A stretch of 10,229 nucleotides of DNA from Paracoccaceae bacterium (GTDB lineage: Bacteria > Pseudomonadota > Alphaproteobacteria > Rhodobacterales > Rhodobacteraceae). Each line of letters starts with the position of its first letter. The first letter of the stretch is position 1. Of the stretch, positions 1-5,647 are shown piece after piece. A model generated the notes under the pieces. That model searched no databases. It had not been told where the DNA came from and saw nothing but the letters and a program-made list of their open reading frames with translations. The DNA is taken from assembly GCA_016764835.1 (NCBI GenBank), contig JAESRD010000034.1, positions 1 to 10,229 of the forward strand, written 5' to 3'. The position numbers and the translations under genes were made by a program.

Positions 1-1329
1 AACTATCTCGACCTCGAAGGCGCGTTGTGGCTCGAAAACTACGTGGCCAAATACCCGCATACTGTGCTGATTGTCAGCCATGACCGCGGGCTGCTTAACC
101 GCGCCGTTGGCGGGATTTTGCATCTCGATAACCGCAAGCTGGCCTACACAACCGGCCCTTACGACCAGTTCGCCCGCCAGCGCGCCGCGCGCCATGCTGT
201 GCTGACCGCGCAGGCCAAGAAACAAGACCTGAAACGCGCGCATTTGCAGAGCTTTGTTGACCGTTTTAAAGCCAAGGCCTCAAAGGCCAAACAGGCGCAG
301 AGCCGGGTTAAGATGCTTGAGAAGATGGAGACTATTCGTGTGCCAGAAGATGCGGCACGCACGGTCTTTACCTTCCCAACCCCAGAAGAGCTGTCGCCGC
401 CGATCATCACCACTGAAGGTGTGAGCGTCGGTTATAACGGCAAGTCGGTTCTGCGCGATCTTGATTTGCGCATTGACCAAGATGACCGGATTGCGCTGCT
501 CGGCCGCAATGGCGAAGGCAAATCGACCCTCGCTAAGCTGCTGTCAAACCGGATGAAGCCCATGGGCGGCAAAATGCGGACCTCGAACAAGCTGCGGGTC
601 GGCTTCTTTGCTCAGCATCAGGTTGATGAGCTGTTCATTGATGAGACCCCGTTACAGCATATTGCCCGTCTGCGCCCAAACGAGCAGCAAGCGCGGCTAC
701 GCGCCCGGCTGGCTGGCTTTGGCCTGATGGAAGCCCAAGCTGGCACTGTTGTTGGCCGGCTGTCTGGCGGGCAAAAGGCGCGGCTATCGCTGCTCTTGGC
801 CACAATCGATGCGCCGCATCTGCTCATTCTTGATGAGCCGACCAACCACCTTGATATTGAAAGCCGCGAAGCGCTGGTTGAGGCGCTGACCACCTATTCT
901 GGCGCTGTCATTCTGGTCAGCCACGACATGCATCTGCTGTCGATGGTCGCCGACCGGCTTTGGCTGGTTAAAGACGGCGCGGTCACGCCCTATGAGGAAG
1001 ACTTGGAGGCTTATCGTCGCATGTTGCTGACGCCGGAAAAGCCGGTGAAGCCCGCCAAAACTGTGGTCAAAAATGTCAAACCAAGCCGCGACAAGATATT
1101 GGCCATGCGCAAAGATGCCCGTGCCTCTGAGGAACGCGTGACTAAGATCAACATGATGCGTGACCGTTTGGCCAAGAAGCTGGCCGACCCAGCGCTGTAT
1201 GAAGATGGCCGTGCTGGTGAGCTGGCAACGTGGAACAAGAAATATGCCGAAATCATGGAAGGGCTTGCGCGGGCCGAAAGCTTGTGGATGATTGCGCTGG
1301 AAAAACTGGAAAAGGCTGAGGCAGCTTAA
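1..1329 (+). CDS. ABC-F family ATP-binding protein, YheS-like (5' truncated)
   Basis: The reading frame is open from base 1, so the start lies outside the window. The 442 residues seen are the C-terminal part of a protein that is usually about 610-640 residues. Soluble ABC-F proteins act on the ribosome rather than in transport; the role of the YheS branch is poorly defined. The fragment opens in the first ABC domain just after its Walker B (NYLDLEG), followed by the switch histidine in SHDR (His27). A charged helical linker (about 62-110) contains HLQSFVDRFKAKASKAKQ, close to the E. coli YheS linker as I recall it. The second ABC domain has Walker A GRNGEGKS (168-175), signature LSGGQ (254-258), Walker B LLILDE (274-279) and a switch histidine in VSHD (308). 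A Lys/Glu-rich tail (about 348-442) looks like the C-terminal coiled coil. Glu replaces the common Ala in Walker A, which should be tolerated. The YheS assignment is by remembered similarity, and a Uup-type ABC-F is the alternative. Confidence 0.93.
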   Translation, partial: NYLDLEGALWLENYVAKYPHTVLIVSHDRGLLNRAVGGILHLDNRKLAYTTGPYDQFARQRAARHAVLTAQAKKQDLKRAHLQSFVDRFKAKASKAKQAQSRVKMLEKMETIRVPEDAARTVFTFPTPEELSPPIITTEGVSVGYNGKSVLRDLDLRIDQDDRIALLGRNGEGKSTLAKLLSNRMKPMGGKMRTSNKLRVGFFAQHQVDELFIDETPLQHIARLRPNEQQARLRARLAGFGLMEAQAGTVVGRLSGGQKARLSLLLATIDAPHLLILDEPTNHLDIESREALVEALTTYSGAVILVSHDMHLLSMVADRLWLVKDGAVTPYEEDLEAYRRMLLTPEKPVKPAKTVVKNVKPSRDKILAMRKDARASEERVTKINMMRDRLAKKLADPALYEDGRAGELATWNKKYAEIMEGLARAESLWMIALEKLEKAEAA

Positions 1330-1336
1330 AGCTGCC
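1320..1336 (+). other. Short perfect inverted repeat across the ABC-F stop codon
   Basis: GGCAGCTTAAAGCTGCC is a 7 bp perfect stem with a 3 nt loop made by the TAA stop codon. It lies between the ABC-F gene and marC, which are 36 bp apart. No T-run follows, so it is not a convincing intrinsic terminator. It could be a weak mRNA hairpin or chance. Confidence 0.3.
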
Positions 1337-1365
1337 AAAGCTCCAATGACAAAGGCCGCACGAGC

Positions 1366-2055
1366 ATGATGGAAACCAGCGCGCTAATTGCGGCCTTTAC
1401 CTCGCTCTTTTTGATCATTGACCCGCCCGGTCTGGTGCCAATGTTTGTGGCGCTGACCAGCGGCATGAGCGCCAAGGCCCGGCGCGCCATTGCCATCCGC
1501 GCCTGTCTGGTCGCTGCCGTTCTTATGGCTTTGTTCCTGCTGGCCGGTGAGGCTGTGCTGACATTCGTTGGCATCTCCATGCCTGCCTTTCGTATTGCTG
1601 GCGGGGTTATGCTGTTTTTGACAGCGCTCGACATGCTGTTTGAGCGGCGTCAGTCGCGGCGCAAAGCCCGTGCTAATGTGCAGGCAGAGCATGATCAAGC
1701 CGCCGCAGATGTTAGCCACGACGACGATGATGATGACGGGCATGACGACGACGATGGGCATGACCCATCGGTCTTCCCGCTGGCTATCCCGCTTATTGTC
1801 GGCCCCGGTGCGATAACAACCATCATCCTTTTGGCGTCAAATGCCCAAGGGCCGGCTGACTTCTTTGCCATTGCCGCTGTGATTGGCGCGATTTTGGGCA
1901 TTGTCCTGTTGGCCTTTCTCGCCGCCCCGTTCATTGAACGTGTGTTGGGTGATACCGGGATCAACGTTGTCACGCGCGTTTTAGGCATGTTGCTTGCGGC
2001 GCTGTCGGTTCAGTTCATCCTTGATGGGCTGCGCGGTGCTGGATTGGGCGGATAG
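1366..2055 (+). CDS. MarC family integral membrane protein with Asp/His-rich loop
   Basis: This 229-residue inner-membrane protein belongs to the MarC (UPF0056) family. Its biochemical role is unsettled; the old link to multiple antibiotic resistance is not well supported. Two homologous halves are visible. The first has LFLIIDPPGLVPMFVALT (about 14-31) and helices to about residue 90. The second has FPLAIPLIVGPGAITTIILL (about 137-156) and helices to the C-terminus. The halves are joined by a hydrophilic loop (about 93-134) that is unusually rich in Asp and His: residues 118-133 read HDDDDDDGHDDDDGHD. Alphaproteobacterial relatives, as I recall them, often have an acidic/His loop here but a shorter one. 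Start: ATG at 1366, with a second ATG at 1369 equally possible; only a weak AAGG lies upstream. It follows the ABC-F gene by 36 bp on the same strand. Confidence 0.9.
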   Translation: MMETSALIAAFTSLFLIIDPPGLVPMFVALTSGMSAKARRAIAIRACLVAAVLMALFLLAGEAVLTFVGISMPAFRIAGGVMLFLTALDMLFERRQSRRKARANVQAEHDQAAADVSHDDDDDDGHDDDDGHDPSVFPLAIPLIVGPGAITTIILLASNAQGPADFFAIAAVIGAILGIVLLAFLAAPFIERVLGDTGINVVTRVLGMLLAALSVQFILDGLRGAGLGG

Positions 2056-2177
2056 CCCATGCTCAAGCAACATTGCGGACAACCATGATAAAACCCTTCG
2101 CGGATAGCCCATGATTAAGAAATCTTCGGTTAGCCCTCACTCAAGAACATATTGGATAGCCTGATCCTCATGGACAG
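2048..2177 (+). repeat. Degenerate ~26 bp tandem repeat, about 5 units, spanning marC stop to protease start
   Basis: Units begin at 2048, 2075, 2100, 2126 and 2152, with spacings of 27, 25, 26 and 26 bp. The clearest core is GCGGATAGCCCATG, exact in units 1 and 3. Unit 2 reads GCGGACAACCATG, unit 4 TCGGTTAGCCCTCA and unit 5 TTGGATAGCCTGAT. An A-rich half follows each core, for example CTCAAGCAAC in unit 1, TTAAGAAATC in unit 3 and CTCAAGAACA in unit 4. CATG recurs at 2058, 2084 and 2110, exactly 26 bp apart. Unit 1 contains the marC stop TAG (2053-2055) and unit 5 contains the protease start ATG (2170). The units are not palindromic and no cas genes are near, so this is not a CRISPR array. 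It fills the whole marC-protease intergenic region. Confidence 0.75.
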
Positions 2178-2916
2178 CTTTGACTACGCACATTTGCTCT
2201 ATTTGTTGCTGCTTTTTGCGGTGATAGGCGGCTGGTTTGCCGTCTCAAACCACCAGTCGCGCAGCAAGACAATGCAACATGCGCTGGTCTGGGGGTTGAT
2301 CTTTATGGGGGCGATTGCCGTGGCCGGGCTGTGGCAAGACATTCGCCGCGCGGTCTTTCCCGGCGAAGTTGTGCAAGCCAATGGCAGTGTTGAAGTGCCA
2401 CTTGGCCGCGACGGTCACTTTCACCTGACCGTGCGGATAAATGACGTGCCGATTGATATGATCGTCGATACCGGGGCCAGCCAGATGGTGCTGAGCATGG
2501 ATGATGCGCGCCGCGTCGGCATAAACATGGCCAAGCTGAATTTTATCGGTAATGCCAACACCGCCAATGGGGTGGTTTCAACCGCCAGCGTGCGGCTCGG
2601 TACGGTCAGCGTGGCCGGGCTGACAGACCGGAACTTTCGCGCTTCTGTCAATGGCGGCGCGATGGAGACCTCACTGTTGGGCATGTCCTATCTGCGGCTC
2701 TATTCTTCGGTTGAGCTACAACCAGACCGGCTGATCCTGACCCCTAGCTTTCGGCCTTCTTTTCCCAGCGCCCGCCCTCTTGCGCCCAATATTGCGCCGA
2801 CACCTTTTTGCCGGTCAGATAGCGCCATTGGTTGCGGGCGGCCTCCACAGCCGCCGCGTCATGACCGTCAAACAAGATGCAACTGCGCTCAAGCCGCGCC
2901 GCCTCTTCTGCGGTAA
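2170..2916 (+). CDS. Membrane-anchored retropepsin-like aspartic protease (TIGR02281-type), C-terminally extended
   Basis: A probable clan AA aspartic protease on the periplasmic side of the inner membrane. Two N-terminal hydrophobic segments (about residues 9-26 and 38-54) are followed by a soluble domain. The catalytic motif is VDTGASQMVLS with Asp100, and LLGMSYL lies near residues 169-175. One catalytic Asp per chain implies dimerisation, as in retropepsins. The substrate is unknown. Start: ATG 2170 puts the first membrane segment at the family's usual distance from the N-terminus; TTG 2152 is an in-frame alternative and neither has a clear Shine-Dalgarno. The conserved domain ends at about residue 191 (DRLILTP), where relatives stop. 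This frame continues to 2916 with a Pro/Arg/Cys-rich tail that is antisense to holC. A TAG at 2745-2747 is one frame off, so one missing C in the preceding C run would account for the extension; the true gene may end near 2747. Confidence 0.85.
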   Translation: MDSFDYAHLLYLLLLFAVIGGWFAVSNHQSRSKTMQHALVWGLIFMGAIAVAGLWQDIRRAVFPGEVVQANGSVEVPLGRDGHFHLTVRINDVPIDMIVDTGASQMVLSMDDARRVGINMAKLNFIGNANTANGVVSTASVRLGTVSVAGLTDRNFRASVNGGAMETSLLGMSYLRLYSSVELQPDRLILTPSFRPSFPSARPLAPNIAPTPFCRSDSAIGCGRPPQPPRHDRQTRCNCAQAAPPLLR

Positions 2917-3223
2917 TCTGCGCGCCGTCCACCGCCATCACACACTCTATCGTTTGGGCAATTATCTGGGCCGCGTCATCGCTCAGGCCCGCGCTGGTTA
3001 GCAAAACTGGCTGTAGCGCATCATGCGCGCCGCCTGCCAATCCGTGCGCCAGAAACCCGTCCTTTGGCCCGCGCCACAACGCCGCATCAAGCGCCTTGGC
3101 CCGCGCGCCATCTTGACCGCGCAGCTCAACCCGCCAGCCTGCGCCCACCGCCCGCGGCAAGAGCTGCATCAAAGCCGCCTCGGCGGAGCTGTCTGTCAAA
3201 TGATAAAAGTACACGGCGCCCAT
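2744..3223 (-). CDS. holC: DNA polymerase III subunit chi
   Basis: HolC is a clamp-loader accessory subunit. In E. coli it pairs with psi (HolD) and contacts single-stranded DNA-binding protein. The 159 residues are a usual length for alphaproteobacterial HolC. The N-terminus (VYFYHLTDSSAEAALMQLL), the middle (LWRGPKDGFLAHGLAGG, about 50-65), the Asp/Glu-rich second half with SCILFDGHD (about 114-122), and the ending RNQWRYLTGKKVSAQYW are family-typical. The start is ATG at 3223: the frame upstream is closed by TGA with no start codon between. The stop TAG (2744-2746 on the complement) overlaps the 3' part of the convergent protease gene. The start codon shares one base with the stop of a 13-codon upstream ORF (TAATG), so translation may be coupled. 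In E. coli pepA lies directly upstream of holC; here it does not. Confidence 0.93.
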   Translation of the reverse strand: MGAVYFYHLTDSSAEAALMQLLPRAVGAGWRVELRGQDGARAKALDAALWRGPKDGFLAHGLAGGAHDALQPVLLTSAGLSDDAAQIIAQTIECVMAVDGAQITAEEAARLERSCILFDGHDAAAVEAARNQWRYLTGKKVSAQYWAQEGGRWEKKAES

Positions 3224-3264
3224 TACTGTGGCCCCATACTTTTCATCGCTTTGGTCAAAGTCAT
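3223..3264 (-). CDS. Possible 13-residue leader peptide upstream of holC
   Basis: On the minus strand, ATG at 3264 begins MTLTKAMKSMGPQ, ending in a TAA whose last base is the first base of the holC ATG (TAATG). A GGAG sits six bases before this ATG, a better Shine-Dalgarno than anything directly before holC. That geometry suits translational coupling. The peptide resembles nothing I recognise, and a frame this short can arise by chance. An in-frame ATG also occurs at 3276. Confidence 0.25.
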   Translation of the reverse strand: MTLTKAMKSMGPQ

Positions 3265-3416
3265 TTCACGCTCCATAGCCAATGTCAGACAGCAAAATCC
3301 AAGCGTGAGCAAGACCTAGCCGCACCGCCAGTTTGCTGTTCAATTTCGCTAGGGTTTGGGTTAGCCTCTGCGCCATCCCCAAATTCTTGGGTGTTGGCGT
3401 ATATCGGGGGCGGTTC
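3224..3416. other. Divergent intergenic region between holC and lptF
   Basis: These 193 bp must carry promoters for both directions, unless holC is read from elsewhere. I see no convincing -35/-10 pair for lptF. On the minus strand TTGGAT, a 17 bp spacer and GCTATG form a weak candidate for holC. The region also holds the leader-like ORF (3223-3264) and an in-frame upstream extension of lptF (from 3333) that does not resemble LptF. No recognisable pepA remnant was found on the minus strand. Confidence 0.4.
3406..3413 (+). promoter_or_regulatory. Ribosome binding site deciding the lptF TTG start
   Basis: GGGGGCGG lies just upstream of TTG 3417. The GGGGG run is six bases from the start codon. 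A similar GGGGG run (4542-4546) sits six bases before the lptG ATG. The site supports TTG 3417 over the more distant in-frame TTG codons at 3387 and 3333. Confidence 0.5.
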
Positions 3417-4556
3417 TTGGGCAAATTCGATAGATATCTGCTGTCACAGCTGATTGTCGTGTTTGGCTTTTTCGCGCTGGTTTTGGTGATTATCTATTGG
3501 ATCAACCATGCCGTGGCGCTGTTTGACCAGCTTGTCGGCGACGGCGAATCTATATCGACATTCCTTGAGCTATCCGTGCTGACCTTGCCGGGGATCATTC
3601 GTATCGTGCTGCCGATCGCCGCTTTTGCCGCCAGCCTTTATGTCACCAACCGCATGACCGCCGAATCAGAGATGATCGTGGTGCAGGCCACTGGCTATTC
3701 GGCTTACCGCTTGGCCCGCCCGGTTTTGGCCTTTGGCCTAATGGTGACGCTACTGGTCTCTGGCCTGACACATTTCTTGGTGCCCGCCTCCGCCGCCCGG
3801 CTTGCCGCCCGCCAAGCCGAGATAGCCCAAGACGCCACGGCGCGGCTGCTGCGCGAGGGCCAGTTCATGACCCCCACCGCTGGCGTCACCTTCTACATCC
3901 GCGAGATCACCCCTGAGGGCGAGCTGCGCGACCTGTTCTTGTCTGACAGCCGCGGCGGCGGCAATACCATCACTTATACAGCGTCGAGCGCCTATATCGT
4001 GCGTACCGAGCGCGGGTTGCAGCTGGTGATGATCGACGGCATGGCCCAGTCGCTACGGGCCGAAGACCAAGCGCTTGGCATCACCCGGTTCGAAGACTTT
4101 GCCTATAATATCGGCGCATTGATGAAAGTGCCCGACCTGACACGCCGCTCGTCACGTGAGGTGCCGACGGCTGAGCTGTTGCGCGCCACACCGGAGCTGT
4201 CGGAGGAAACAGGCCGCAGCCAAGGCCGCTTGGTGGCGCAGGGCCATGACCGGTTCGCGCAAGCATTTTTGGCCACGGCTGGCGCGCTTATTGGCTTTGC
4301 CACGCTGCTGGTCGGCGGCTTCAGCCGGTTTGGCGTTTGGCGTCAAATCATCGCTGCCGTATTCCTGATCATCCTGCTCAAAATCATTGAGAGCGTGACC
4401 ACGGGTGCGGTGCGGGCTGACCCCGCCGCCTGGCCGCTGATTTATGTGCCAAGCCTTGTCGGCTTGCTAATCGCTTGGTTCCTGCTGTTCGCCTCTGGGC
4501 GACCACATCTGTTTCGGCCTCGTTTCTTGGCCAAACACGCCGGGGGCAGCACATGA
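3417..4556 (+). CDS. lptF: LPS export ABC transporter permease LptF
   Basis: LptF is an inner-membrane subunit of the LptB2FG complex, which extracts LPS from the inner membrane and pushes it along the LptC-LptA bridge. From TTG 3417 the protein is 379 residues, the normal length. It begins GKFDRYLLSQL, matching the usual family start MGRFDRYLL. Membrane segments lie at about 11-31, 56-76, 101-121, 281-301, 308-328 and 338-358. The periplasmic jellyroll domain lies between the third and fourth (about 125-275). The family-typical RMTAESEMIVVQATG (80-93) is the cytoplasmic coupling-helix region that contacts LptB. No ATG or GTG occurs in frame before Met80, so a TTG start is forced. It heads the operon, and its TGA overlaps the lptG ATG (ATGA). 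lptB, lptC and lptA are not in the window. Confidence 0.95.
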   Translation: MGKFDRYLLSQLIVVFGFFALVLVIIYWINHAVALFDQLVGDGESISTFLELSVLTLPGIIRIVLPIAAFAASLYVTNRMTAESEMIVVQATGYSAYRLARPVLAFGLMVTLLVSGLTHFLVPASAARLAARQAEIAQDATARLLREGQFMTPTAGVTFYIREITPEGELRDLFLSDSRGGGNTITYTASSAYIVRTERGLQLVMIDGMAQSLRAEDQALGITRFEDFAYNIGALMKVPDLTRRSSREVPTAELLRATPELSEETGRSQGRLVAQGHDRFAQAFLATAGALIGFATLLVGGFSRFGVWRQIIAAVFLIILLKIIESVTTGAVRADPAAWPLIYVPSLVGLLIAWFLLFASGRPHLFRPRFLAKHAGGST

Positions 4557-5647
4557 TATTGCACCGCTATTTTGCCCGGCGTTTCGCGCTGACCTTTGGT
4601 GGCGTCTTTGCCATGTTCTTGCTCATGTTGGTCTTTATTGACCTGATCGAGCAAGCAAGGCGCTATGGCGGCGCGCAGGCGGGCATGCGCGACCTGATCA
4701 ACCTGTCCTTACTCAACGTGCCAAAAGCCATCTACCAGATCATTCCGCTGATCACGATCATCGCCACAGTTTCGCTGTTCCTTTCACTGTCGCGCTCATC
4801 TGAGATGGTGGTGACGCGGGCCTCTGGCCGCTCGGCGTTGCGCGCCCTCATCGCCCCGGTGCTGGTGGTCATCACCATTGGCGTGCTGGCCGTGGCCATT
4901 TTGAACCCGCTCGTGGCGGCAACATCGCGCGAATATGAGGCGCGGGCAAATATATTGCGCGGCTCGAGTAGCGCCTCGGCCTTGTCAGAAGACGGGCTGT
5001 GGCTGCGCCAAGGCGACAGCACCAGCCAGAGCGTTATTCATGCCACCGGCGCCAATCTTGACGGCACGGTTCTGAGCGGTGTCAGCATTTATTCCTACAC
5101 AGCCGACGGCCAGCCAGAACAGCGCATAGAGGCCCGTGCCGCCCAGCTGGTGCCGGGCGCATGGCTGCTGCGCGACGCGGTGGTTTGGCCCCCAGCCGGG
5201 GTCGCAAACCCGGCCAGCCAAGCCACGCGGCACGCCGAGCTACGTGTATCATCTAGCCTGACGGTCGAGCATATTCGCAATAGTTTTGGCACGCCGTCCT
5301 CGATCCCGATCTGGGAATTGCCTGATTTCATCAAGCGGCTGCGCGTGGCTGGGTTTTCGGCCCGGCGCCATGAAGTGTTCTTGCAAACCGAGCTGGCATC
5401 GCCCGCTTTCCTTGTCGCCATGCTGCTGATCGGCGCTGCCTTTACTATGCGCCACCAGCGCGGTGGCCGCACCGGCATCATGGTGCTGATGGCGATCATG
5501 ATCAGCTTTGGCGCTTATTTTCTGCGCAACTTCACCCAAGTACTGGGCGAAAGTGGGCAAATTTCTCCGATCCTTGCCGCCTGGACCCCGCCAATATCCT
5601 GCATCGCGCTGGCGCTCGGGCTGATTCTACATTTGGAAGACGGATAG
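4553..5647 (+). CDS. lptG: LPS export ABC transporter permease LptG
   Basis: LptG is the partner permease of LptF in the LptB2FG LPS extractor. It has 364 residues, a usual length. Membrane segments lie at about 13-33, 58-78, 97-118, 282-300, 306-326 and 340-360, with the periplasmic jellyroll between (about 125-270). RSSEMVVTRASGRS (81-94) is the cytoplasmic coupling region, equivalent to RMTAESEMIVVQATG in LptF. IPIWELPDFIKRLRVAGFSARRHEV (251-275) is the family-typical stretch before the fourth membrane segment. The start is ATG 4553, overlapping the lptF stop by four bases, with GGGGG six bases upstream. The frame extends further upstream into lptF, but that part is not LptG-like. The stop TAG is followed immediately by the lptD ATG. 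Confidence 0.95.
   Translation: MILHRYFARRFALTFGGVFAMFLLMLVFIDLIEQARRYGGAQAGMRDLINLSLLNVPKAIYQIIPLITIIATVSLFLSLSRSSEMVVTRASGRSALRALIAPVLVVITIGVLAVAILNPLVAATSREYEARANILRGSSSASALSEDGLWLRQGDSTSQSVIHATGANLDGTVLSGVSIYSYTADGQPEQRIEARAAQLVPGAWLLRDAVVWPPAGVANPASQATRHAELRVSSSLTVEHIRNSFGTPSSIPIWELPDFIKRLRVAGFSARRHEVFLQTELASPAFLVAMLLIGAAFTMRHQRGGRTGIMVLMAIMISFGAYFLRNFTQVLGESGQISPILAAWTPPISCIALALGLILHLEDG

Noticed and set aside
1320..1336. Intrinsic terminator after the ABC-F gene
   Set aside because: The 7 bp stem has no following T-run and overlaps the stop codon; kept only as a low-confidence hairpin.
784..1338. 184-codon open frame on the minus strand opposite the ABC-F gene
   Set aside because: It is antisense to an unambiguous ABC domain with all motifs intact. 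The translation resembles no family and looks like a GC-rich shadow.
2048..2177. Possible CRISPR array
   Set aside because: Units are contiguous and degenerate, with no distinct unique spacers, no palindromic repeat and no cas genes nearby.
3387..3404. TTGGGT and TATATC as an lptF promoter
   Set aside because: The two boxes are only seven bases apart, and the implied start would fall almost at the lptF start codon.
3023..3453. Plus-strand frames (98 and 129 codons) across holC and the divergent gap
   Set aside because: They are antisense to a clear HolC, with Pro/Arg/Ala-rich translations and no recognisable domain.
5095..5560. Minus-strand frames (134 and 103 codons) within lptG
   Set aside because: They lie opposite a complete, family-typical LptG, and their translations carry no domain signal.
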